Shown here: in pieces, positions 1 through 9,450 of the stretch | How the letters are laid out: each line of letters opens with the position of its first letter | Position numbering within the stretch: position 1 is the first letter of the stretch | From: Beta vulgaris subsp. vulgaris | Lineage: Eukaryota > Streptophyta > Magnoliopsida > Caryophyllales > Amaranthaceae | DNA length: 64,000 nucleotides | Assembly: GCF_026745355.1 (NCBI RefSeq) | Contig: NC_079210.1 | Location: 3,811,751 to 3,875,750 of the forward strand | Reading direction: 5' to 3' | Translations under genes and position numbers: made by a program | Notes under the pieces: generated by a model | Told to the model about the DNA's origin: nothing | What the model saw: only the letters and a program-made list of their open reading frames with translations | The model's database searches: none

Positions 1-175
1 AATATAAAAAAACACATTCATGTGGGATCTTGTTAGATTCGTCTCAATGTGTAGTTTCATAATATCAACTTTTTATATTTTTTATTAATACGGAATTGAA
101 GATATTAAAGATCAAAGTTACGTCTTGGAGACCATGTAAAAAAGAAACAAGCACTATATTATGGGACGGAAGGAG
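1..175. mobile_element. Stowaway-like MITE, right end (left end lies before the window)
   Basis: The stretch ends in GGGACGGAAGGAG followed by TA, the reverse complement of the CTCCTTCCGTCCC terminus typical of plant Stowaway (Tc1/mariner) MITEs, which duplicate TA on insertion. It has no coding capacity. The left terminus is outside the window, so this is a family-level call from one end only. Confidence 0.55.
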
Positions 176-326
176 TATATTTTATTAACGAAAAACATAT
201 GTGAAATTATATGCAATATAATGGAGGAATCAATTAAAATATTTTAACATACAGGAAGATCTAAGTTGCGTAGTATATATCATGACACATGTTCTAACAT
301 ATGGAATGATTTAGGTTCTCCAGATA

Positions 327-484
327 TAGTGAATGTTTGAATAATATAATGAGTTTCTGCTTGATATAGTGAGTTTCTGCATAATATAGTGTGTTATTGA
401 ATGATATATAATGTATTTCTGAATGATATAGTAAGTTATGTATGATATATAGTGTGTGTTTGAATGATATAGTGAGTTTTTGTA

Positions 485-538
<54 letters not shown>

Positions 539-690
539 TGTGTGTGTGTGTGAGTGCGTGCGTGCGTGCGTGTGTGTGTGTGTTTTAATGATATAGTGAG
601 TGTGTCTGACTAATATAGTGAGTTTCTGCATGATTTAGTGTGGGTCTAAATGATATAGTGGATTTCTGCATAATACAATGGATTTTTCAG
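327..690. repeat. Degenerate minisatellite with embedded (AT)n and (GT)n microsatellites
   Basis: Repeated units of about 23-24 bp of the form ATGATATAGTGAGTTTCTG recur with variation on both sides of a pure (AT)n run (about 486-535) and a GT/GC-rich run (about 536-583). No gene. Reading frames across it give only low-complexity Thr/His and Tyr/Ile strings. Confidence 0.8.
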
Positions 691-1249
691 TAATGATACG
701 TTGTTTTGCTTGGTGCACACTAATATTAACGTGAACCGGGTCCACACAAGTCAGATTGTATGAATTTATGATGAGACTCGAACCAAAAATCACCCGATTT
801 AAGTAAATCTATATAAATATACTAATTTCTAACTCGTGCAAAAATGCACGGAAGGTTTTATGTGGATATGATTTGTACCCGTACATAATGCACGGAAAAT
901 ATTTTGTTCATTAAGCAACATTTTTTTAGATGAACCAAAAAGTCTCCAGGCCCTATTGTTAAAAATAGGGAAGACCGAGAGCTAACTATCAACACTTTGG
1001 GTTATCCGGACACATACTTCGTGAAATGGTTCTAGGAGCTTTCACCCTACCAATTGCTTCATTCACATGCTCATATATATAGTCACAATTCACACAACTA
1101 CTTGTACTCAATCATGCTACCACTACAATTAGTTCCCCTGTTTCGCAGTCCCCCTCAATCCCTCTATTTTATTAAACTATCTTATTACATATTTTTATTT
1201 TTTATATGATTAGCCGAACTGTATTAATATCACAGTTTAAATAGAATGA
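691..1249. other. Non-coding stretch, no feature recognised
   Basis: AT-rich sequence without a convincing coding frame or paired terminal repeats. Around 833-895 there are hairpin-like GTGCA...TGCAC pairs, too weak to call a Helitron end. Confidence 0.4.
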
Positions 1250-1970
1250 TTTCATCACAACCGTGAATGAGGTGTATCTTTAAATCTCTAAGTAAAAAAA
1301 TTAATTTAAACAGACAATCACTAAGAAAATCATATAATTAAATATGACATATTGTGTCTTGATTTGCTTTCTATTTCTTGATCACCATATGATCTATTCT
1401 TTACCATATTCTTTTTGATTCTTAGAATTGTATTGAAGAACAATCTCAAACCTCTATATTTACATTGCATCACACCCGTGAATGAGGTGTATCTTAGAAT
1501 TTTAGTTTGAAATATATATCTAAATAACTATTTTGCTCATAAAAATCAAATGGATATTGCGATATTTTGTCATGATTTTCTCTATATTTCTTAATCATTA
1601 TATGACGTAGGGGTGTGCAAAAATATCCGATCCGAAAACCCGCCGATCCGATCCGAAATTTCGGATATCCGATCCGATTTTAAGATTTCGGATATTTCAG
1701 ATCGGATATCCGGAAAAAATTCCTGGTTTTCGGATCGGATACGGATCGGGATTTTTCAAAAATTTCAACGAACCCGATCCGAAAATCCGGCATCCGATCC
1801 GAGAACCCGGTGATCCGATCCGAAAAGTTCGGATCGGATTCGGATCGCAATTCCTCCGATCCGAAATTTTCGGATATCCGGATTTTCGGATCGGATCGGA
1901 TCCGATATCCGACATTGAACACCCCTAATATGACGTATTCTTTTCGGATCTTAGAGTTATTTTTTCCATA
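1250..1970. repeat. Diverged tandem duplication (two copies, about 215 bp apart)
   Basis: The segment CCGTGAATGAGGTGTATCTT occurs near 1260 and again near 1475. Downstream of each copy similar text follows: a TTGTGTCTTGATTTGC-like and a TTTGTCATGATTTTC-like stretch, then a TATGA...TATTCTTT stretch. The second copy is interrupted by the hAT MITE at 1608-1927. No coding content. Confidence 0.55.
1608..1927. mobile_element. Non-autonomous hAT element (MITE) built of CGGATC-type repeats
   Basis: The ends are TAGGGGTGT and ACACCCCTA, forming a 9-bp perfect terminal inverted repeat. They are flanked on both sides by the perfect 8-bp direct repeat ATATGACG (1600-1607 and 1928-1935). An 8-bp duplication is the hAT hallmark. 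The interior is almost wholly overlapping ATCCGATCCGAAA / TTTCGGATCGGAT units on both strands, so it can fold on itself throughout. Long open frames on both strands are by-products of this repeat and not genes. Confidence 0.88.
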
Positions 1971-3082
1971 ATATAGTTTGTTTGACACTGTGAGAGATAA
2001 TTAGATTAAATTTCTATTAAATAAATAATTCAATTTTTTTATATGAAACACAATATTCTATTAGAATGACAACGAAAACACTGATATAAATAGCCAAATC
2101 ATTTTAAAGAGCAATTTCATTACATATTTTTTTTAATAAAATCAAAAGTAAACAGAATTTAAAACGTTGAGATGGTGCAATGCATATAAACAAAAGATCA
2201 ATTCATCTATAATAAGAGCAAAACTAATCAAATTTGATAAACAACACAGATTAGTAGATGAATTAGAGTGTGAATGATCATGTAACAAAATAAATTAAAT
2301 AGTCAAGTAGATTAATACTATGATTATTGATTACACATTCTGAATTACTTCCTTGTACATTACATTAGTGGTAACATTCTAGATCCCTCGACGTTTAACA
2401 CATTAGATTTTCAAACCCCTTCTTCAAGACTTTTCTCTATTTATCCGTTGGAGGTTGAAGATTACTAAATTATCTTTTTGCATGTTGGTTTAGTTCTTTA
2501 CCTCAAATTCAATTCTTTCATTACAGTGAAGAAATACCTGATTTTCTTTTTTTAAAAAAAAGGCTTACATGAAATATAACGAAGAAGAGATTCAAATCCA
2601 ACCATTTTTATTATATCCCCTATTTTTGGCCCAGGTTGATTTCTTGATTATTCCCTCTAAATCCTTCTATATTATGTCATATGAAGTATAACTTCTATTA
2701 AAAAAAATATACACAAACATTGTAAACAAAATCTGAAGCAAAACATGCATATGATTCTAAAAAATCAACTACTTCTGAATTATAATGGTTCGACAGTTTC
2801 AAATACTAAAACTTTATAATCATTACTTAATGGGATGTTTTATATTTTCTAATATACTTTCACAAATGCAATAACATAGTTATACAAATAGGCAATACAC
2901 TTTAAAAATATAATTTTATTCGAATCTAAATCAGTGCAATACACTTTATTGATATAATGATGTAGTTGATACATGTCAATACATTAACTACATAGAAGAG
3001 GATTTATCATATTCAATATCCTCTACAAAGGTAATAAAAAACATAATTGGCAAAAGTAAAACTATTGTACTCATGTTATTGG
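1971..3082. other. AT-rich non-coding stretch
   Basis: No open frame with recognisable protein character, no paired termini and no RNA gene seen. Confidence 0.45.
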
Positions 3083-4631
3083 CACTAGTAGAATAAAGGC
3101 TATTTGCTGCGGTTAAAAAGTGCCCTATTGCTGCGATTTTGGGCGCGCAGCAATTAAGGGCGCAGCAATAGGTATTAATAATATTGCTGCGGTTTTAAAC
3201 TGCAGCAATATCTACCAATATTGCTGCGGTTTTTAGTCCAAACCGCAGCAATATTATAATTTTTTATCTATTTAACACGTAATATTGCTGCGGTTTCTGG
3301 CCCAAAACCGCAGCAATATTATTAATTAACAATAATAAAAGTAATATTGCTGCGGTTTTGGGCCTAAAACCGCAGCAATATGTACCAAATTTCAAAAAAA
3401 AAAAAATTTTTTTTTTTTTGATATTTTTTTCTTATATAATTTTTGTAGATTTCATTCCAAATTTATCAAAAGAAACTCACAGCTCCCAAAAGTATGTGGA
3501 AGAGATAGAAACAAACAATCTTTAGAGTATATAAAAAAAACACTTAACTAAAACACAAACCAGATCAAATCTGCTCTCACAAAAAAAAAAAACACAAATA
3601 TATTATATAACATAAAAAAATTGACTAACAATCTACTGCATCTAAAATTACAAAACAAAAAAAAAAAAAAAACGAGAAAAAGTGATGGCAGATCTACTGC
3701 ATCTAAAAGTTGAATAACAAAAAAACAGAAAAACAAAAAAACGAAAAAAAAACTACTGAAACTAAAATTACATAAAAAAAAAAAACAAAGGCAGAGGAAG
3801 GAGAACCTAAATTACAAATCGATCACGAAAAACGGAAAAAAAATAAAATAAAAGCACGATTTAGGTCGAAAGCCACACGAAACCATCTTCGATCAAAGTC
3901 TGGATCCTCTGCTAACTCTGGTTCGTCCGACCGTACTGACCCACCAACTTCCTGGCAAGATGCCGACGGTTCCGACGAAGAAGACCGGCGAAGGACGAAG
4001 AAGCTAAGGCGAGCGTCGAAGGCCACGAACGACGACGAAGACGAGCCACGAAGGCCAGCGAGCGCCGAACGCCGGCGAAGGATGAAGAAGACGAGCGTCG
4101 AAGGCCACAAACGACGAAGAAGGCGAGCCACGAAGGACGGTTTATGAGAGAAGGACCGCCGAAGAGGAGAGAGCCGTTGTGTGAAGAGGAGAGAGAAACC
4201 GCATAGCGAGAATACTGAGGAGAGAAGGAGGACGGTTGAGGAGAGAAGGAGAGAAGGAGAGAAGGAGAGAAAGAGGACAGTTTATGAGAGATAGAAGGGG
4301 AACAAAACCCTAATTTCTTTTTATACTTAAAACAACTTATATTGTTGCGGTTTTCTTGAGGAGCCGCAGCAATATATTAAAATTATATTTTTTTATACTA
4401 TTTTAATATATTGCTGCGGTTTCTACGAGAAACCGCAGCAATAATGTTTGCTTAACTAGTCAAAAAAAATTAAAAAAATTTCCGTTGAAACCATATTGCT
4501 GCGGTTTTCGGACGAAACCGCAGCAATATGGTTATTTTCTATTTTTTCTTTTCTTTTTGCGTGTTATATTGCTGCGTACAGGTAAAACCGCAACAATATC
4601 ACCGCAGCAAATAACATTTATTCTACTAGTG
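3083..4631. mobile_element. Small non-autonomous CACTA element, TTGCTGCGG subterminal repeat family (copy 1)
   Basis: Begins CACTAGTAGAATAAA and ends in its inverse, TTTATTCTACTAGTG. It is flanked by the perfect 3-bp target duplication TGG (3080-3082 and 4632-4634). Both ends carry many direct and inverted copies of ATATTGCTGCGGTTT / AAACCGCAGCAATAT, the transposase-binding type of subterminal array that CACTA elements have. The centre is poly(A)-rich, then a GA-rich stretch (about 3860-4300); its frames are repetitive Arg/Ser/Leu strings, not a gene. A second family member lies in the opposite orientation at 30568-31822. Confidence 0.92.
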
Positions 4632-5203
4632 TGGTCTCGATCAATTTTTCATCTGTCTTTTAAGTTCAGTGTGCTCATTGAAAACTCATAAAATCCTCGA
4701 TTGACCTGTTAATAAAATTACACATGCATAGATAGTGTAGAGATGAATAGAGATGAATGTAGAACACATTTTTGCATTCAATATTAGAGCAACACATCAT
4801 CAAAGGAAGAGAAAACATGACACCTGGCAATTGAATTAATACAGGAGTTGATGAATGCTGCCAAATGATAGTGTAGATTTGTAGTGCATCCATATTTTTT
4901 ATTTCTTCTAAATTGCCACTTTTATTGTCATACTAATCAAAGACAACTGTCAAATGAAATCTATGATTTTTTCTAAAACTATAAGAGGTAGTGAAATTAG
5001 TTAATTGTTTAGTACATATTCTCAGGGTTTAGGAGGTAGTGTAATTAGTTAATTGCAATAATGTTTGATTCGTGTGAATTGAAGTTATTTAAACAAAGTT
5101 CAAAGCATTCCAGGATTATTAGAAGTTATTTAAACAAAGTTCAAAGCATTCCAGATAATATAATGTTTGATATATACTTGGACCCCATGAACATAATAGG
5201 ATC
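4632..5203. other. Non-coding stretch with a 33-bp direct duplication
   Basis: No gene seen. The 33-bp segment starting GAAGTTATTTAAACAAAG occurs at 5081-5113 and again at 5122-5154. It lies just outside the point where the Ty1-copia gag homology begins, so it may mark the break that removed the 5' end of that element. Confidence 0.5.
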
Positions 5204-6406
5204 ATGGGATGCAAATTCGCAAAGCAGATATGGGATTTACTAGAAGTAACCCATGAAGGAACTAATGAAGTTAAAAGATCGAAAATTGATTTACTTATGA
5301 ATCAATACGAACTATTCTGCATGAAATCTAAAGAAAGCATCCGAGACATGTTTACTCGTTTTACTAACATTATTAATGAGTTAGCTTCTCTTGGAAAATT
5401 TATTTCATCGGAGGAACAGGTTCGAAAGGTTCTTAGGAGTCTTCCTAAGGACAGATGGATGGCTAAAGTCATCGCTCTTCAAGAAACAAAAGACTTCACT
5501 AAGTTCAACTTAGAACAGTTGGCAGGGTCACTTATGACTCATGAGCTTCACCTTGATACTGAGTATGGTGAAAGCTCCAAAACAAAATCAATTGCTCTCA
5601 AAGCAGATGATGAAGATGATTCGGATTCAGAAGAAGAAGAAGCAGCTCTCATGGTTCGAAAATTTCGAAAGATGTACAGGAACATGAAGAATGGAAACTT
5701 CAAAGGTAAAACTAAGAAATTTTCTAACAAAGCTGCTTGTCATAAATGTGGTAGTACAGATCACTTCATCAAGGAATGTACTCTTTGGGAAAATGACAAA
5801 ACCAAAGAAAGGAACAAGGAACGCTTTGCTGAAAAGAACAAAGAATCAAAGGCTCCTTTCTCTAAGGCAAATGTACGCAAAGCTATGATAGCTGCTTGGG
5901 GAGATTCAGAGACGGAAGAAGAAGAGGAACAACAAACTGAAGAAAGAGCAAACCTTTGCCTCATGGCAAACAGTGACGAAAAAGTAGATGAAGAAAAAGT
6001 TGAGGTAAGTCAACATGGTCTTGAGTCAGACTTAGATTGTAAAACTAGGCCTGAAATATATGATCTTCTTTATGATGCAATTCTTGAATGTAGAGATGAA
6101 CGTGAAAAACATAAACAAACGGAACAAGCCTTAAAAGTCTGCAAGGAACACATAGAATGGCTAAAGAAAATGAGAACAGATGTTGAAACAAGATTCTTTG
6201 ATTTATTTGATAAAGACTTGAAAATCAAAGAATGTTATGAAAGTTTGAAAAATGAAAATTATCTAATTAATTTAGAGATTTCACACTTGAAGGAGTTTGT
6301 CCCTGTTCTGAGTTCCTTTGATATAAGATCAACCCCTTTGAAAGGATACAGATCTGAAATTGAAAATTTGAATAAAGAAAAATATTTTAAAGGAACAGAT
6401 CTGTAA
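5204..6406 (+). pseudogene. gag: Ty1-copia gag (5'-truncated)
   Basis: Open for 400 codons. Residues about 4-120 match the UBN2-type gag domain (IWDLLEVTHEGT, DMFTRFTNIINEL, LRSLPKDRW). An acidic linker (EDDSDSEEEEAA) follows at about 137-146. A CCHC zinc knuckle CHKCGSTDHFIKEC lies near residue 180, and the C-terminal half is charged and probably coiled coil. Gag proteins of this lineage form the virus-like particle and package the RNA. The Met used here is internal: the N-terminal part present in intact gag is missing, so this is not the original start. The frame ends at 6406 and related sequence resumes at 6450, which suggests a break within the original gag. Confidence 0.8.
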
Positions 6407-6449
6407 TCTTAAAAAGGAACTGGTTGTCGCAAGGAACAGAGGCAAAATC

Positions 6450-6734
6450 ATGAAAGTTCCTAAGTGGATTGAGAAACCACAGACCAAGAGGAAGGAAGGT
6501 CTTGGTTTTGAAAACTACAAGAAAAGGAACAAGACAAAGAAATATGTTGATCTACCTAGTGATAAGTCTTGTATGTATTATGGCGAGGTAGGTCATTACA
6601 TAAATCAATGTCAACTAAAATCTGAGATGATTGGGAAAAATATGACAATAAGTAAGAAAAAATGGGTTGTCAAAACAAATCCTAGTCAAGAACAGGATCC
6701 CACGAAAGATGGGGTTCCTACAACTAACACCTAG
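6450..6734 (+). pseudogene. gag C-terminal fragment with second zinc-knuckle-like motif
   Basis: 94 codons, basic. Contains CMYYGEVGHYINQC, a CCHC-like knuckle in which the second Cys is replaced by Tyr (CX2Y in place of CX2C). In SIRE-type elements a second knuckle sits between gag and protease, which fits its position. Separated from the upstream gag frame by a stop and frameshift, and from the protease frame by a stop at about 6732. Confidence 0.65.
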
Positions 6735-6741
6735 TTGATTT

Positions 6742-7233
6742 TTGCAGGTTGGAGTGAGGGGGAACAACACATGGTATCTCGACAGTGGTTGTTCCAAGCA
6801 CATGACAGGAGACAAAACTAAGTTTCTCTCACTCACAACCTATGAAGGTGGAAGTGTAACATTTGGTGATAATAAGAAAGGTAACATAGTTGTCATGGGT
6901 AAGGTTGGTAAGTCACCACTACACTCCACTGAAAATGTATTTTTAGTTGAAGGTCTAAAACATAATTTATTAAGCATTTCTCAATTTTGTGACAAGGGAA
7001 ATACTGTAAAATTTGATAAAGAAAAATGCTTGATCATCAACATTAAAACTAAGAAGGTTATCTTGGATGGAACAAGGAAAGGAAACACATACATTGTGGA
7101 TCTAGACCTTGTTCCTCAAATCAATTTAACTTGTCTTAGTGTTATTGAAGATGATTCACTTCTTTGGCACAAGCGTCTAGGACATGCTAGTTTTCATTAC
7201 TTAAGAAACTTAGATCAAAAGATCTTGTTTTAG
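6742..7233 (+). pseudogene. Ty1-copia aspartic protease and GAG-pre-integrase region
   Basis: Contains WYLDSGCSKHMTGD near residues 12-25. The D-S-G triad is the active-site motif of retrotransposon aspartic proteases, which cut the polyprotein. Then come the SIRE-type segment VTFGDNKKGNI and the segment LKHNLLSISQFCDKG. Near the end is LLWHKRLGHASFHYLRNL, the start of the GAG-pre-integrase/HHCC zinc-binding region. The frame stops at 7231 and integrase homology carries on in another frame. Confidence 0.8.
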
Positions 7234-7640
7234 GATTACCATCCATAAAATTTCATATTGATCAAGTTTGTGATGCATGTGCACGATGTAAGCAAGTAAG
7301 ATCCTCTTTCAAATCTAAAACGATTGTAAGTACCACTAAACCATTAGAATTAATTCATATGGACTTATGTGGATCCATGAGAATCTAAAGCAGAAGTGGA
7401 AAGAGGTATGTACTTGTGATTGTAGATGACTACTCTAGGTATACTTGGGTTATTTTTCTCACTAGTAAAGATGAAACTTATGATGAGTTCCTTGTCTTTT
7501 CTAAAAGAGTTCAAAACTTAAGTGGTCATAAAATAATGCACATTAGATCAGATCATGGCAAAGAATGTGAAAATTATAGATTTGATGACTATGAGATTGG
7601 GTTAGTACAACCAAGTGAAAGGAATGCAGATTCACAAGAA
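7234..7640 (+). pseudogene. Ty1-copia integrase, internally deleted
   Basis: In a shifted frame the HHCC zinc region continues (CDACARCKQ near 7270-7295), then LELIHMDLCG (first catalytic Asp region). From 7416 the rve core follows: IVDDYSRYTWVIFL and HIRSDHGKECEN, the second Asp region. Right after that, where an intact core would go on to its catalytic Glu, the sequence jumps near 7590-7600 to an acidic, Pro/Gln/Glu-rich linker that normally lies between integrase and RT. So the last third of the integrase core is deleted. A stop also splits it at about 7386-7388. Confidence 0.75.
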
Positions 7641-7919
7641 GAAGAAGAAGTGAAAGAGGAAAGGAACGAGGAATTTGAAAATAACATCAATGATGTTCCT
7701 GTTCCTCAAGGAGGAGAAGATGTTCCTGTTCCTCAAAATGAAGGAACTGAGTCCACCGAGGCTAATAGAGGAACAACTTATCAGAGTTCCTCATCTACTC
7801 AAGGAACTCATGAGGAACAACATGTTCCTATAAGAGAGTTTCAACCAAAACCTTGGAGACAACAAAGTCACATCCATGGAACTCATAATCAGCGACATAT
7901 CCAAAGGTACGCAAACTAG
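7600..7919 (+). pseudogene. Pol linker between integrase and reverse transcriptase
   Basis: Acidic then Gln/Pro/Val-rich sequence containing two copies of DVPVPQ (about 7690-7735). This low-complexity spacer is usual between integrase and RT of Ty1-copia polyproteins. It is in frame with the integrase fragment and runs to a stop near 7917. Confidence 0.55.
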
Positions 7920-7929
7920 ATCTCAGTTA

Positions 7930-9020
7930 AGGAACTTTTGTGCATTTCATGCGTTCCTATCAATGATGGAACCAAGAAATCATGAAGAAGCCTTAACTGA
8001 CTCTGATTGGATTACTGCAATGCAAGCTGAATTAAATGAGTTTGAAAGAAACAAGGTATGGCATCTAGTTCCCTCATCTAAACAACAAAAAGTAATTGGC
8101 TTAAAATGGGTGTTTAGAAACAAACTAGATGAATATGGAACCATTGTAAGAACAAAGCTAGACTTGTAGTAAAGGTTATAATCAACAAGAAGGAATAGAT
8201 TATGAAGAAACCTTTGCTCCTGTAGTAGCTAGATTAGAAGCCATTAGAATTTTAATTGCATTTGCTGCTTACATGGGATTTAAACTATATCAAATGGATG
8301 TTAAGTGTGCATTTTTAAATGGCTATCTAAACGAAGATGTATATGTTGAACAACCCCTGGCTTTGAAAATAATAATCTCCCAAATCATGTCTACAAGCTT
8401 GATAAAGCTCTTTATGGGTTAAAACAAGCACCTAGATCATGGTATGAGAGATTATCAAAGTTCCTTTTAGAAAACAATTTTAAAAGAGGAAAGGTTGATA
8501 AAACCTTGTTCCTAAAATCTAAAGGAACTGAATTTTTGCTTGTTCAAATATATGTTGATTCGGAGCTACTAATGAAACATTGTGCAAAGAATTCTCAAGT
8601 CTCATGAGTAATGAATTTGAAATGAGTATGATGGGTGAGTTAAATTTCTTTCTTGGATACAAATCAAACAAACTGAAAAGGGAATAATTGTTCACCAACA
8701 AAAATACATAAAGGAACTATTAAAGAAATATGGCCTCGAAAATTCAAAGATAAATCACACTCCTATGGGAACTTCAACTAGATTAGATGAAGACTCCATA
8801 GGAACAAGTGTTGATCAAACAAAATATAGAGGAATGATTGGTTCACTTTTGTATCTAACTGCTAGTCGTCCAGACATAGCTTTCAGTGTTGGTTTGTGTG
8901 CTAGATTTCAAGCAAATCCAAAGGAGTCTCACCTTACTGCTGTAAGAGAATTCTTAGATATCTTAAAGGAACAGATGATCTTGGACTCTACTATCCAAGA
9001 AGTGATACATTCGAGCTAAA
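7930..9020 (+). pseudogene. Ty1-copia reverse transcriptase, broken
   Basis: Starts with MEPRNHEEALTDSDWITAMQ and VIGLKWVFRNKLDEYG, the standard RVT_2 opening. After a stop near 8167 it continues in other frames: [29 protein letters not shown] (first catalytic Asp) and [14 protein letters not shown]. At about 8550-8565 the catalytic YVDD box reads YVD followed directly by Ser: the second Asp and a few following codons appear deleted. Later parts (SLLYLTASRPDIAFSVG) are open at 8765-9019. At least three frame breaks. This enzyme cannot be functional. Confidence 0.8.
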
Positions 9021-9450
9021 AGGATATGCAGATGCAGATTATGCTGGAGATCTTGTAAATAGGAAAAGCACCTCAGGTATGGCACAATTCCTTAGTCATA
9101 GTTTAGTTTCTTGGAGTACCAAGAAACAAAACACAGTTGCTTTATCCACTGCTGAAGCAGAATATGTAGCAGCTGCTGCATGTTGCTCTCAAATGCTTTG
9201 GATAAAACAACAACTTAGTGACTATGGAATAAACTTTGATTGTGTTCCTATTTATTGTGATAATACAAGTGCTATCAGTATTTCTAAAGATCCAGTGCAT
9301 CATTCTAGAGTAAAGCATATACATATCAGACATCACTTTTTAAGAGAAAATGTTGAAAAAGGTTTGATTAAACTTGAGTTTTGTCAAACTGAGAATCAGA
9401 TTGCTGATATTCTAACTAAGCCTTTGCAAAGGATAGATATGAAAAATTAA
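9021..9450 (+). pseudogene. Ty1-copia RNase H
   Basis: The upstream part encodes GYADADYAGD (first catalytic Asp, about 9020-9050). The open stretch 9079-9450 then encodes SWSTKKQNTVALSTAEAEYVA (catalytic Glu), YCDNTSAISISKDPVHHSR (catalytic Asp) and the end motif IADILTKPLQR. The catalytic set looks kept, but the frame is broken from the RT by a shift near 8950 and a stop at 9017. Its role is to remove RNA from the RNA:DNA hybrid in reverse transcription. Confidence 0.85.

Noticed and set aside
311..631. Open frame of 106 codons on the minus strand
   Set aside because: Entirely within AT/GT microsatellite and minisatellite sequence; Thr/His and Tyr/Ile runs only.
833..900. Helitron-like hairpin and CTRR end
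   Set aside because: The stem GTGCAAAAATGCAC has no CTAG at the right distance on either strand (only a TTAG) and no partner end.
1613..1988. Several overlapping open frames on both strands
   Set aside because: By-products of the CGGATC repeat of the hAT MITE, with Ile/Arg/Ser/Asp-Pro periodic composition.
3823..4131. Minus-strand frame with Arg/Ser/Leu-rich product
   Set aside because: GA-rich low-complexity part of a non-autonomous CACTA; no domain, no start context.
3100..4620. CRISPR-like spaced repeats (TTGCTGCGG)
   Set aside because: Repeats are inverted as well as direct, with irregular spacing, in a plant CACTA with TIRs and target duplication.
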